NCBI GenBank assembly: GCA_008711295.1
Contig: VUYV01000090.1
Coordinates: forward strand, 1,109,331-1,173,330
Direction of reading: 5' to 3'
DNA: 64,000 bases
Source of the DNA: Anarhynchus alexandrinus
Lineage: Eukaryota; Chordata; Aves; Charadriiformes; Charadriidae
Position numbers and translations under genes: made by a program. This document shows, one piece after another, positions 23,052 through 36,700 of the stretch. Under the pieces are notes generated by a model. That model saw only the letters and a program-made list of their open reading frames with translations. It was not told the DNA's origin and ran no database searches. The stretch's first letter is position 1. Each line of letters opens with the position of its first letter.

Positions 23052-26000
23052 AATCAACAAAACCTGTGAAGTGAGTGCACCTAAATTAAAATATGTAAAT
23101 GATGTAATTCTTTAGTTCTCAGGAAGAATTAAAACATAGCAAAAAAGGCCACTGTATTAGATAGTGAGAATGCTCTCCTGACTTCCCTCAGCATCTCTGT
23201 ATAGATGAATTCCAGATGTATTCATGGGGGACCTGGGCAAGTCTAGTTGCTCCCTTTCTCTCAAAGGCCATTTTCTCTCTCTCAACCCATTTGTTCCACA
23301 GTGAAAATAAGAAAACATCCATGTTCTTTGGTGCAATATGATTTTTCTCAAACCTTATACCTTGGTCACCTTCAGGGTTTGATACACCGTCTTAAGCTTT
23401 GCTCATTAACGCGTCTCAGTGTGTTCCTCTTTCGAGGACCCAAAGCATAGGGATGTGTTCAGTAAAAAAAAATAAATTCATATGCAAGAGGCTCTGAGCA
23501 GTCCAATACCTTATGACTTCAGCTGTAAATGCTTCACTGACTTTTTTGCAATTGTGAACAGGTTTACATTACAGTTGTGAGAAAGTGCAGACGCCCTCTA
23601 GTGGTGTATTTTTTTTAAATTTCTGCTGCTGTGCCCTAAAGATGCTCCCAAACAGAAGACCATGTGCCCTCCTCTGCAGTGCTCTGCATAAGGGAGACAA
23701 ATCACAGTGCAGCCAGAAAAGAGAGAGAGGATAGCATATATAACTCCAACTCTGTGTAAAGCCCGGTTGAGGCATGACATTGAATCAGATAGCTCTGCTC
23801 CAGACTTGCTGACCTTTCAAACCAGTAGGCCTCATGATATAAAAAACACCTCCAAGTTGACCAAACGGGACATCATCTCCAGATCTCAGAAAAGGTTTCA
23901 TTTTCCTGTCAATCCCATTCCCTTCCGACATTGACCTCTTTCCCCAGACAGGTTCTCCATAAGAAGCAATCTCCAACAATTAGCTGCCAGAGTGTGTTGA
24001 CTTTGCCAAGAATTGGGAACAAGCCATTCTGCCCTGTGAAAAAGACAGGTCTCAAGAGATCTTCGGGCAATACCAACCAGCCAAAACACCATAAATGAAA
24101 AAGATAGGAGTTTGATGGAAAATTTTTAACAGGTCCTTGTTACAGCTCTGGCCCTGGGTGGGATTATTGTCCAGCTCTATTTTCCTGTAGAGCAGCTAGA
24201 AAATGGTATAACCAAAGTTACGTACAGGCAATGTATTTATCTGTTCCAAGCAGCACAGAGCAGACTGTAGTTTACTGTATTTACAGTTCTAGCCACAGAG
24301 GCATATATAGACCAATCTGATGCGTTCATTCAGTGTTTAACTTGTTACCACTCCATGATAGTGGATACAAAGCCAAAAATCTCACCCTCCTCGCTTTACC
24401 TACTGAAGGCAGGTGCCACTCACCAAGGCATGTTCAGGAAATGGTTTTTCCTCCCCTTACAGGGGAACTACTTTAGACTCTTAGAACACAATGATTACTA
24501 GTTTTAGCAACCGCAGCCAAAAACCAGGGACAAAACCACCAGTCTTTCTGTGGCTGTTTCTGATCCTGTCTTGTCTATCCCAACCATAGTGAGATGTTCT
24601 CTTGCAAGTACAGCTGTAGCAGTTTAAGAAGTTACTGTGGATGGAGGATCTTCAAATGAACCTGTCTCAGCTGGCACTGTGAAAAAGGAGTGTTAGTGCA
24701 GCTGCTTATTCAAATTCTGCACAGGGTTTTAATGAAGAGATGGGGTTGGTGATGCCTTGTACTACATTAGGTAGCCTTGCAAGAGGACCCTTAACTATGG
24801 TCTTAGACTACAAACCTTATCAATTCTTGGAAGATACAGCTAGATTGGCAGTTTAGATTACATTTTTAGCTGAGGCTGACTGCTCCCAATATATTTGAAA
24901 GAGCTAGGCACTGCGCTTTTTTCTCCCAGAACACAATCATTTCTGGAGCACTTACAGTAAATGTAACGAGAGCCAATAACACTCGAATCCTGGAATGAGG
25001 ATCGGTGGTCTGTCCAGCCTAGCATATTGTTACATTATCAGTCAATCAGCCAAACCATTTAAACTAGGAATGCAAAATCTCTTCTAGACAAAACCTAAAG
25101 GTTTGTGCAGCACCTAGCACAATTATTGGGGCTACTAGAATTATCAAACTATGAATAATAATTATAGCAGAAGGGAATAGTCACAAGACTGTGTGTGAAA
25201 TAGTATCAATGTCCAGAGTGCACCTCTGAGGAGCTTTTTGGCAGGGTGGGGCTGTAGGATCAAAATAAACAATACAAATACATTGCAAACAATGTTTCCA
25301 TTGAAAACAGCCTCCAAGTCCTAATCAGACCCAAAGACATGCTGTGCTCCTGATATCCACAAGTCTTAAATTCCACATCCTTGGCAATTTGATTGGAGCA
25401 CACCAGAAGAAGATGGATAACATGGGGAGGGAGGGGAACCTACATGGATCTAAGAGTTGCTCCGTGTCTTTTGAGGAGTGAATCATTACTGATGACCAAC
25501 ACATGGAGGGGGGTAGCCAAGGGCCCCTGAGGTCGTCTGACACTCAAGGAACAGCATTATGAAAGCAGACATCTTATAAATAATTATAAAAAAAATCTGT
25601 TCCGTTCTTTTGCACTGACCCCAGATGGGCAAGCTATCCCCTTAAAGATGGTCTTTCTCCGCTCAGTCAAAAGCGGTATGAAAATGAAGCATTTGACAAA
25701 GAATCTGTGTGTATTTGCAAAATACATTTTTCAAGCACCACCCAAAGTAGCTGCTTGATAAAGTCATTATGTATCTAAGCTTCAAGCCACTTGCCAGCAA
25801 TTGTCATACAGAAAGGACATTACTTCTTCTTTTATATCTTGCCTTATACAACTATTTCTGAAGTAACTGGTTTTTGAGAAAGGGGCAAGAGAGAAAACCA
25901 CACAGTGCTAATTACAGCAGGGCAAGAAGCTTTGCTATTAGCAGACTTTTAACATCAGTTATGACTTCTACCAAACAGGCTGTGCTTGTGTATGTCTTAT

Positions 26001-26690
26001 TGGAAGATCCAACTTTCAGTGTTTGGGGTATAATTTTTAAAAAATGTTCAGTACATTTCATTTTGGCAGTCTTACTGCCAAAAAGAGACATCAAGGCTAC
26101 GGATTACGCAAAAGGATGATCATTCTCTTGGGGAAAATGGGTGTCCTGACCATCTACCTATGTGGTGTTAAAAGTACCTACTACAATTCTTTATTTTGGT
26201 ATTTTGCTTAGTTTTATAAAGGGGCTTTTGCCTGTAAACCCTTTTTCTCTACTGCAACCCTAACCAGACTTTCTCCAGCTACCTCTCACACACCTCCTGT
26301 GCCCTTTCTGCACGTACCAGCCTCACTGAATGGAACTGAATCCAGGCCAAGAAATTCTTGCCTCTTCCTGGGTCCTGTGCCACTACTCATGGGGCAGTGC
26401 TGCATACCCTCTAACAAGTAAAAATACAGGATTTGCAACCATGGTGTACCCTATCTTGAAGCACAAATGCAGCATGGTTTGGCTCTAGTTCCAGGGGAGC
26501 AGTCTGCAGAAAAGTGGCTTTGGGGACACAAGTTAGGGCTGGTTAATAGCAAATAGGATTTTCTCCTGCTTCAGAATAGGCTCTTAGGTTTTGAGAAGAG
26601 AGAAGACACTAAACTTGCAGAAATGTAGACAAGTTATTTTAAGCAGTTCCTATTCTTTGGTCTCCCACTGGATATAGCTACAAGCAAAAT
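23052..26690. other. Non-coding stretch with one CTCF-like motif
   Basis: No gene recognised; open frames are 60-81 codons. An A10-like run occurs near 23465 and T8 near 23609. The CTCF-like site at 23592-23604 is listed separately. No transposon was identified. Confidence 0.45.
23592..23604 (-). promoter_or_regulatory. Strong CTCF-like motif
   Basis: Read on the minus strand this is CCACTAGAGGGCG, an excellent match to the CTCF core (CCASYAGRGGGCR). The wider minus-strand context ACACCACTAGAGGGCGTCTG is also favourable. CTCF shapes chromatin loops and insulators, and motif orientation matters for loops. The match is direct; occupancy is not shown. Confidence 0.6.
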
Positions 26691-26900
26691 GCAGGGTTAT
26701 GTAGAGATAGCTGTGCTGCATTTAAACATGTTAACTCAGACACCAGTAGCTGTGTAAGCACAGCAGCATGCAGCTCAGTGCAGGGCTAATTTGCCCTGCT
26801 GCTTGTTTAACACCAGCTTGTATAATTCCACAGTGATTTGCAGTAGCCATACCCAATTTCCACATCAGTTGCAGCTGGGTATAGCCTTCTCTCCTGTAAT
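26690..26900. repeat. Possible old dispersed repeat, family unknown
   Basis: Phrases such as GTTAACTCAGACACCAGTAGC and GCTAATTTGCCCTGCTGC (around 26726-26806) recall a dispersed sauropsid repeat with similar wording, but I cannot name the family or define ends. Very low confidence. Confidence 0.2.
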
Positions 26901-29900
26901 TGAGTTACATACCCTCCTTGTGCACTTGCAGCTTTAATGGCTCCGATCTATGGTAATAGCTCAGGCTGGATGGGGAAGGGGATTAAAATTTGTGTTCTTG
27001 GGGCAGTCTAGGGACTGCCAATAAGGGAGAGATAGATCATCAACATTAATCGAATTAGCAAGTAAAACTGTTTTATGTCAGTTACTAAAGGAAAGACCTG
27101 TGTTTAATTCTGTGTCAGTGTGGATCCATCTGCAGTATCCAGCCCTGAGACCAGAGGGGTTTAGTCCTGCAAAGTGCTGGGTCCCACTCCCACACCAGAT
27201 CAGCAGAAGTCAGGGCACACAGCACCCACTGAGTGTTTCCTTCCTGTGGCCTTGCTAGCAGTTAAAGCCTCTTCAAGAGTCAAATCCTTAAATCTTCCTT
27301 GCCTTACTTCCACAAAATAAACCCCACGCCTTCAACGTCCGTATCCTTACTCCTGTGTGTAGTTTCTCAAAGTTCCTCACGTAAGAAGGAGCTGTAAGAA
27401 TTTAAGTTACAAGGAAGAAGGAAAAACCCCCAAAGTAATTCTGTCTATCAGACAAGCTCAAGCACTGGGAAAGACTGTGCCCCTCAGCAGGCTGAGACTG
27501 CTGTTTACAATACTGCTCCTGCCGCACCCAGCCGTAGGAATAGAAAAGGCTGGGAGGGAAGGGTAATACCTCCTGAAAGGAATGGTCACTACAAAAATAA
27601 CTAAGAAGTGCAAACTGACTTAGATTGAAAAGCTAAAATGAGGCAGCATTCAGAAGGGCAGAGCCACTCCAGAGTCCCATCAAGTGACTAACGCAACCAC
27701 ATGTGAGAGCCAGAGGCAACTCCATGGCCACCAACACAACTGAACGCCTCAGGACTCAAACAAGGAGCCAGATGCTCTGTCTGGGAATCATTCTTCCACA
27801 GGTTGGCATCAAGATCCCAGGACTGTCATCTTGAGAAGAGGAAGAGCAAGTACAACATGATGACATAAAACAAAGGTTGCACTGGACTGTATTTGGTTTT
27901 GTTTGGTTGTTTTTTAATGCAGTGAGTTATAAATAAAACACCTATTTCTGACATACTTTTACTTTGCTGCATGACTGGCCTTAGCTTATAAAAAGAAAAA
28001 GAAAAGCCTATGTCTTCTTTACAAATATTAAGAATTACATGTTTCCCAGCACTATTGCCTCAGGCTTGGGAACCCAAGGAAACCAGCCTCACATGCTCCT
28101 TTGCAAAACAAACCCTCAGATCACAGGCTGATTAGGCAAACAAACCCCTCCCTGCCCTGCAATGGAGATAGGCCAAGAGAAGAAACATTTACCTAGCTCT
28201 CCGCCCAGCACTTCTTAGATAAGAGGCTGAGCCATTCTTGATTTCGGTAATCAAGAACTCAGCCAATGACAATTGCAAAATCTAACTCAAAGGCAATATC
28301 CATCCTTGGAGGCATATGCATTCGGGAAAAACAAACTTTGAAGAGTCAAGTAAAAAATGCCAACTTGTTTACCACCAAACAAAAACATAACAGAATGACC
28401 AACTCCAATTCCCTTGCCCTGATATTTTACCAGGTTGAAAATTGAAATGAGACAGCTCGAAAGTTTGACCTTACGAATGACTCATTTTCAAACAGGCATG
28501 TCCCCAGAATCTTTTCTGTCTGCCATTGTAAAGTGCACAACACCCAATACACTCCCAGGGATGAAGTCTGCATCAAAAATTAGGAAATTTAGGCCCCTGA
28601 CAATTAGGTCTATATCTAAGGTTTGATATTGGGAAGCAGCTGTGGTGTGTTGGCTTCAGCTCTGTTGGTCATTTTTGCCTTGGTAACTTCATGCTGCTGC
28701 TGATGGGGCTCAGCATTCCAGCACAGTGGGAAGAAATGCAGGATATCTTGCAAGAATGCAGGAGACATCATGTGTCTGGCATTTGGGCAAAATTTATTCA
28801 TGTGCCACACCTGGGTTAAAAAGAATGCTTCCCCAATAATGCAACGAACCAACCAACTTTCTTTGCATGAATTAAAATGATGCTTTCCCGTAATTATACC
28901 TAGTATTTTGTTGTTTTGTGGGAAAGCATCTGGTCTATATATATTATACCAGACTGTAAGTAGAACTGCACAAAAGGGTATTTGGGGAGATGATACCCAT
29001 CCAGCAGGTGGTACAACTGGCAGCGGTCTTTGCTCCAAATCCCACAAGAGGGAATGAGAGATCCTTGTGTCCAAAGTAGAAATACTCATCCTGGAAGCAA
29101 AAAGTGCTTTTGCTTTGGTATCCCCACAAGGATCCCCTCAAGTGACTCTGTAGCAGCAGGTTGAATCAGACTAGATCAGAGCTGATGTGGCAGCAGCGAC
29201 AGCTCTGCCTGCTCAGTGAGTCCCAGAGCTGACTTCCCAGGGCCAGCTGCAGCGGGTTGGATGCTGCTGAGCTGGACTATGTGGATGCATATCAAAACAC
29301 GGGCTGGCATGGTTGAATGTTTTGCACCCGAGCAGACAGACACAAGGGAAACCTCCCTGACCACCACTGAATTTAACTGGATCTATGGGTGTGCTTGAAG
29401 AGAGTGGGGACCACCAGCTTTTCTAGACCATGGCAATGACTGGATGCACAGACCAGTGTCTCTGGGAGAGCTCATATTCCTCGTAAACTGACTGGGTTTT
29501 GCTCATCTTGCTTTTTGGAAATGGTTATCATGTTGGTTTTATTTTTTTCCCCCATTTCTCCGAGACTCCTGGGGTTCCATATTCTGAAGGCCTTTGTAAC
29601 GTCCTTCAAACTACTAGATCCTCCAGAACTCTTGGTATTGCTAAACTATACCATTTACCTCCCCACACAAAGACAAAGCAGGACTGTTGTGAAGTTGATT
29701 TTAACATGAACCTCAAATGAACCACCTACACAAACTCCTTCTAACATGCTGTGTCCTGGTTCTTAAAAACGAAACTCCATTACCAGTTCTGGTTTAAATG
29801 TCAAATACAGCTTCAAAAACTCCAGACAGGTGCTCTGACATTTAGGGTTTTTTTTCTGGTTTCACTCCTCACTTTACCTACAGTAAATCTCCACAAAACC

Positions 29901-32690
29901 AGCATATTTCATGGCATTCACATCCCCCTCATTTATGTGATGCCTTCAGAATATTCACACGTGCTATCAAATTCATAGGCAACACCATAGGGCCTAGTTA
30001 CATGTTCTATACATACTGTTTACATGTGCACTTAAAGATATTTTAAGAAGGTCTCTGTCTTATTCTGAGTTTACCTATCATATACACATAAGAATTAATG
30101 TGTGTGTATTTCAAACCCACGATCCTTTCAATACTATTTTATGCAGCCCCAATCAGGTTTAAAAGGGTCATTTCAGAACAGCAAGACTGAGAAGAAATCA
30201 CAGTAATAAAAGATCAATCCTGGAGTGTGGGAAGTGTCAACACACAGCCAGTAGAGGGTTGATACTAGCAAAGAAGCTGCTTTATCTGTTCTATGTTCAC
30301 TATGTTAAATAGTCATAGCTAATGACTCAAATCAGCTTGAACTTGTTTGTGGGGGTGTCACACACAAGACTATTTGAATACACCAATCTATACATGCAGA
30401 GAGCTTGCTTAAAACAGCAACATTTTTCCCCATTATGGATGTGTTGAATGATGTGTGTTTGCAGAGCGTCAGGGGAGAGACAATGTTCCATCTAAAGGGC
30501 AGAGGCCCAAAGCGTTTTGTCTCCATCTCCAGTGGATCAGCTACAGCAGTTGTTGCACCCCATTGCCCACGTGCCTCTCCTGTCAGAGGTCACAGCCCCC
30601 CTTGCATGGGTGCCAGCAATTTGCATCATCACTTAAGAATGGGTGATGTAATATTTATGTGATCCACTCTTGGTTTTGCTTCAGGTTAACACACCAAGCT
30701 GTAAATTAGGCTGAGGAGGAAGCCCTGTAGTGCTCCTATTCCTGCTCTGGGCCATAATCTCCAGTGGATGGATAGGAAGGCAAAGGTAACAACACTTTCA
30801 CCCATGGCAACTGACTCATGTTGGGGGTGTCAATCTGGGCCTTGAGCACTATATGAGGGGCCATTTACACCACAGGAGTTTTACTGATAATGACAGTCTA
30901 TTCAGGTAAGTATCTCACCTGGAGCAGCAGTTTATAAACTGCTTGTCCTGGCCTCGGTTATATTGCTGTATACAAAGATCAACTAACCAGTGGAGTTCCC
31001 CTTGCACAGTCCAGGTGAGCAGCCACGAAGCAATACATGGGGTCTCAGAGCACCCAGTATTAACTAAGTCCTGTGTGTCCATGAATAGCATAAAGTCCAC
31101 ATCTTGCACTCCAGTTAATTCAACCCAAGAGTTGCCTGATTCAGCACTTTCAGGTGATCGCTCAGCATTGATGAACACAGAAATACACCCTTTGCACCAA
31201 GGCTGTTAAAACATGGTTATGCATCTATGCTGACAGTAACTGCAACACAAGCAGACACAGCTACGCTAAACCACAGAGCATCCAGCAGCAGTGAAGCTGA
31301 CAATCGGCACTGAAGTAGACACGTCTTCTTTGAGCTTTCCTGTGCAAGTGAGAGTGAAGCTCGGATGATGTATACACTAACTCATTCTGCAGTCACATCT
31401 CTACTTGCTTTGTGGATATTTTGCTCAGTGAGCAAGAAGAACCTAAATCATTCCTTCAGGTTTTAAACACGGAGCTCTCTGCTTTCAAGAGCTAAATGCT
31501 TCTAAGATGTCCTGGAAGTTGGGCACCTCTCATTAAGATATTTAAAGACCACAACTTGCAATTGTGAATGCTTCCTTTAACGATCAAGACTCTCAGAGTC
31601 CCTCAAACACTTTCATACTGAATTAGCCACAAATTATATTTGAAATGTCAAAGTGGAGTTTGGTTTAAGACTCCATCATCAGAAGGAATGTGCTTAGCTG
31701 GACAGCACAAGAAATACTTATTAAAAATAAACAGAACTGGGAAAATCAAATTTGCTGTCAATTCATAAATGGTAAAAGGGATAAATTTATGACAGTAAAT
31801 TATTAGGAATGATAAGTTGAGTATGATCTTTAGAAAGCCAATTTTATGAAGTACAAATTGTTCAATAATTTTAAGTTGTGTTCAATAATTTTGAGTATAA
31901 TCATCAATTCAAGGATATATTTAATTCTTCTCTTTTCTTTACCTTCCATTTTGTGTTCCCTTGGTACTTTGCCAAAGCTAATTCTACTATTTTAACAATG
32001 TTCATTTGTGGTTCCTGCTATGGATTTAACACAAATCTCACTGTACCTGGTGTTCCGTCTATATATCGAATTCCCAATGCCAAGTGATCATCCGGGAACC
32101 ACAATATTCTTTTAACTGGAAAAAAAAAATAAAAAGAGAACATTTCAACTCTTCAACACTGTGATAAAAAAGTCTGAAACAGAAACCAAGTCTTACCATT
32201 GCCCTAAAAAGTACTCAAGATTTACTATTACTTAAAATCTAATGATTTGGGGACCTTCACTCATGCTTTTTGAATGCTGGGAACAATAAAAATGTACTTT
32301 ACTATTTTTAACTTTTTAGATAGTCCACATTAACTGATCCATCTCTGAGCAATGGGGATTCTCTTCTGCCTCTAGCATCATTCACAGAAGATCAACAACT
32401 TCCTCCTTGTGTTTTCTATACAGTTATTGTGTCCCTATTCTTGTTTCCTAGCTCAAGAAGATTACTTGTCTAGGGCTCCTGGTTAACCTAATGAAGGTGG
32501 TGAAGCTGGCCTTTGGACAAAGGAGCAGTCTTTAGAGAGAATTTTTTTATACAGATGGTTAATTTCAAGAAAAAAAAAAATTTCTTAAAGTTTTTTAGAG
32601 ATATTGAAAGCTAAATTAGATCCAGAGCAGATGAAGCCATATAAGTGAAGTGGATAAAGTTGTGCTACATGCATTTTTTGCATTTTTTTT
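26901..32690. other. Non-coding stretch, few recognisable features
   Basis: The longest open frame is 157 codons minus (28616-29089), with no family match. Around 27150-27260 a phrase resembling AGTCCTGCAAAGTGCTGGG with downstream AGCACCCACTGAGTG may be a trace of the same old repeat class as 32735-32815. A weak CTCF-like core lies at 30248. Confidence 0.4.
30248..30260 (+). promoter_or_regulatory. Moderate CTCF-like motif
   Basis: CCAGTAGAGGGTT matches the CTCF core except for T where C is preferred at the end. It points the opposite way from the site at 23592-23604, so the two would be divergent. It is a single motif match and could be chance. Confidence 0.3.
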
Positions 32691-32734
32691 TTCCCTCAAA
32701 TTTATCCCAACCACTGATGTGGTTTGTACCTAGA

Positions 32735-32815
32735 GTTATACAGGGCATGAAACCAGCCTCATTGAAATCAGTAGGAGCTTTTAAACTTCAATGGCACCAG
32801 GATTTAATCCCAAAA
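32735..32815 (+). repeat. Old amniote dispersed-repeat trace
   Basis: ATTGAAATCAGTAGGAGC near 32761 followed by ACTTCAATGGCACCAGGATT near 32785 matches a recurring amniote pattern of paired TTGAAGTCAATGGGAG / GACTTCAATGG-AGCAGGAT phrases seen in turtle, crocodilian and bird DNA. I cannot name the family. The copy is short and its limits are unclear. Confidence 0.4.
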
Positions 32816-32859
32816 GTTTTACTTCTCCAACTTTACAGCATTAGAGTATTCAGTTAGAA

Positions 32860-33450
32860 CACATCCTATATGGAGTAGGACATGACATAAGTCTCATAAA
32901 ATCAGGGGAGGTAATCCTGTGAGATTGCAATGGGCTATGTTTAATACCCACTAGGTTTTCTCTAGCCCCTAATGACTGCATTAGCTTTCATTGACTTCTC
33001 TGGATCAGAACCACACTGAAACAAGCCCAATTAATTTCTTTAAAGACTCAGCAGTCAATGAGCATGCAACATAAAACTATTCATTATTTGAGCTATTGTT
33101 CTTAATTAGCTCCCATTCCCATCCATCATTTTAAAAGGATGCTACAGCCACATTACTGAAGTATTCAACCTTGAAAACACACTTGTATTTTTCACATCTT
33201 GAATATTCTTAACTTTTAATAATGAAAGCTGGAAAATTTCCCTGTAATCACCGGGTTTATACATGTCACTGATGGGCTGCATCCCTGACTTGTGCCAGAA
33301 TGTAACATAGCTCTCAAATCCAGGCAAAGGTATTCGATTACACGTTGGATAGTTTAGAATACAAGCTGCAGAGAACAGAAAATATAATAAAGGACAAAGA
33401 GGAGACAAGTATTTTGTGTAGCAGATTAACTGCCTGCAAACCATGGATTG
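32860..33450. other. Non-coding stretch, nothing recognised
   Basis: A 100-codon minus frame (33142-33444) has no family resemblance. GATTGACTTCTCTGGATCAG-like wording near 32990 may continue the repeat trace just upstream. Confidence 0.4.
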
Positions 33451-33454
33451 GTGT

Positions 33455-33780
33455 TAAATCCTGAACTTTAGTGAGCGGGCGATGAGCTGGGTTCATCTAA
33501 CACCAACAAACATGATATAGCTACAGGGCATTTCACCCCGGTTAAATACCAGATGAATTAAAGGCTGTTGCCAGCAGCTGTGATGAATGTCACTGGGATG
33601 CCATCTGATTGCTCCCTGAGTTTTATGAGTGAAGCATGTCGGCTCCTACTTTGTTAAGGTCAGCATGTATTTCTAATGGTTCATCTGCAGGGCTTTGCTG
33701 AAGGCACCAGTGAGAACACAGGTGCTGGAAAATGTCTCTTTCATGCAGCATGGACTGGAACAAGCAGGACTGAATAGTGT
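33455..33780. promoter_or_regulatory. Candidate conserved non-coding block
   Basis: Repeat-free, compositionally balanced sequence with retained CpGs near 33475 and 33538, an E-box-like CAGCTG near 33575, a bipartite homeodomain-like GATGAATTAAAG near 33553, and several ATG/CAT-rich words. Nominated by appearance only. Confidence 0.22.
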
Positions 33781-36700
33781 CAGGAGGAACTTTTGCATCA
33801 ACATGTTTGCAGTGTGGAAAAAGGACGCAGATCAGGACATAAACTGACAGGCATTTGTGGATGGGACCAACTCACTGCCAAACAACAGGCATTTTTATTT
33901 AACTTGCATAAACAAATAATTTTCCTTGAGTTACCTGCTTCTGAAATTCAGAGAGACTTGCACAACTTTTATATGAACATGTTTTAAAAAAATCTCAGAT
34001 CGAGAAAGGACCACGGTTTGCCTGTTTTCAAGGCTTGCAAGGTTTTAGCTACTGGATTTTGAGACAGTGATTCAGAAAAGGGGTTCTGAGCTTTTTAACC
34101 TTCCTCATCCATGCTGGATGATTACCTAAATTAATTTCAATACTTCTATTCCTCTATTCTTCTTTTGTACAGGATAAAGTGAAGCCTGGCTTTCACAGCA
34201 ATGTGAAATTCCAGGTTACTCACTTTCCCACCCATTCTCAGCTCTTCCTCCTTCAGTCTGTCTCTACAGGCTACTGGCAGAGGAAGAGTTCCTAAATTTT
34301 TGTTGTGGTCAACAGTTGTATAACAAAATAGGCACCCTACTGCATCTTATTGTTCCTCAATGAATAACTAGCTAGATGTCTTCCTCCCTTAGGAACTTTC
34401 ATTCACTTTTGAAAAAAATATTTTTTAAAGAACATTTGATGATTATTACCAACAGGCGAAATCATCTAGCTGTCCCAATGCCAGAAAAACATGTTCCATC
34501 TAATTCTCCCAACTTGTTCACTACCTGCATCCTAACTGTCTCTGGAGGTAAGAAATAACTAAGACTTTGTCTATACCCAAGAGTAACCCTAATCCTGGAT
34601 GTTGATAACAAGTACTGGTAAATACAGTCAAACTGGAGCTTGCATTGACTGAATGAACTCACTCATACCTGCCAACATCTATCATGAAAAAAGTGATGGG
34701 AATCTGACTGCATTCAGTGGAGACCTACTAGGCGAGCTCAGTTGATTAGCTCATTACGACTAACACTTTTCTAGATTCACTTGGCTTTCCATGAATCTGC
34801 CTTGCTGCATGCACGCATGGACTCTGACACTCTCACACATGCTCTCCATGCTCAGATCACTCTACTCCATATGGGCTATGAATCCCCAGTGTCTGGGACA
34901 CATTGAAGAGCTTCTCTGCATGTATGCAGTGATGCACGTATGCAGTGATCACTTGTCCGGCCAACTTACAACTGATTACTGCCAAAAGCGGGCACTGACC
35001 TCTCTACAAAATGATTAATGTTGCCAATTGGACATTAGAAACATCAATGTAAGTCCCTTTACCTTCCTTTTGTCTTAGCACTGTCTCTCTAATGTCAGGA
35101 GATCTAAGGAGGGCAGAATGGATGTTTATTTAAAGCCTCCTGAGGCGTAGGTAGACAGGTTGACACAATACCATTAACTCTTTCTTCCTGAGATGAAAGG
35201 AAGATTGACTCTCAGACACTTGGAACCACCCCCCATACCCCCATTTAAAATAATCCACATAATTTCAATGATACCTATAGGAGGACACAATCTTAGGGCT
35301 TGGGTTTACATGACAGGTATGACTTTGTAGCAGCTATTCTGCACATCAGATTCAGTCTGATGTGAACCAGTCTAATTCATTAAAATGGAGGAAAAAAAAA
35401 AGGAAAAACACCCAGGATGGTTTTCTATTGTTTCAGTGAATTAAAATGGCTCATGGGAGAGCCCAATGACTGCTACGGCTGGAATAAGGGAAGAGGCATG
35501 GACCAAGAGTAGAGAAGGAAGAGCAGGGGAGGTCTAGCTACTCTATTGTGACAGTGGTCTGTGGCTTCAGCATCATACTGAAAAGTACCATAATGAATAT
35601 GTGGCAGGAGGTGACCAGTTTAAACTAAATTAACACAGTCTGAAGTAACAATACAGAAGGCTGTTGCAAAACCTGTCTTGTCATCTTTCTACCAAAAGTT
35701 TACTCACTTTAAAAAAACCAACCCTCCAATTATGACAACATTTTGTAAGCTCAAGCAAATGAGAAAAATGTGTAACGGAAGATATTCCACCCTGAGCAAG
35801 TACATAACTAGGGAAACCTCACTTAGCACGAGTGCTCTCTCCCACACAATGTCTCTGGCTGCAGGTGCCTCCTTTGTCCCCTTCTCTGTTCCTCCCTCCC
35901 ACCATGACATAAAGGTGAAAGCTTCACAGCCCTGCCACTTCATCATGGCTTGCGTTGCAGTAAAAACAGAACTCAAGGTAAAGATAAGTCTTAATAAAAA
36001 AATTACTGTCCTTAATTCTGCAAGATTCCCATGTGACAAATATCACCAGGGTCAGTCAAAGCACATTGGGATTTTTGCAATGGTGTGAAGCTAGATATGT
36101 TCCCCAAACCAGGACTGGGCTCAAGAAGCCAGTTCCCACCTTCCCAACTCCAGTAAAACTTCCACCAAAACTCAGTGAACAGATAGTGAACCATCTGTTT
36201 CAGGAGGAGATAAAGCTCATGCCACCTGACTTGGTTTTGGCTGCTTCTCTTGCAGAACCATTTCTGTGACAGTTTACAGTCCTGGTAAGGCTCTTGCTAT
36301 GTTTCTACAGCCATAAGAGCCAGAGCCAGGGCTGACAGTCACTGCAGCCACTGCCCTGGCATTCCAATCACACCACTTTTTCCTTGCTATATGGTTGGCA
36401 GTTATTGAATGCAATAGAAACCACCACCAAGTTGTTTCCTTACCAGTAGAGGTTGATAACACTCCAGATCAGTGTGGGACTGACTCAGCTACCTTTAAAA
36501 CCAGATTATGCTGAAGTGAAATAATAATGCTGTGTTACAGGACATGGCCTTTCATTTAATTCTCTCTGTTAAACTGCTCATTTACACTTTGAAGAATATT
36601 GAACCTGAATGCTGAAAGAAAATTACTAAGCACATATTTTTCTCCATCTTCACAGCACAAAAATGTTCTATTTCTTTTCTGACAGATGTAGGACAGTACT

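Noticed and set aside
22094..23074. Plus-strand open frames across the CR1 (99, 111 and 82 codons)
   Set aside because: They are antisense shadows of the minus-strand CR1 frame.
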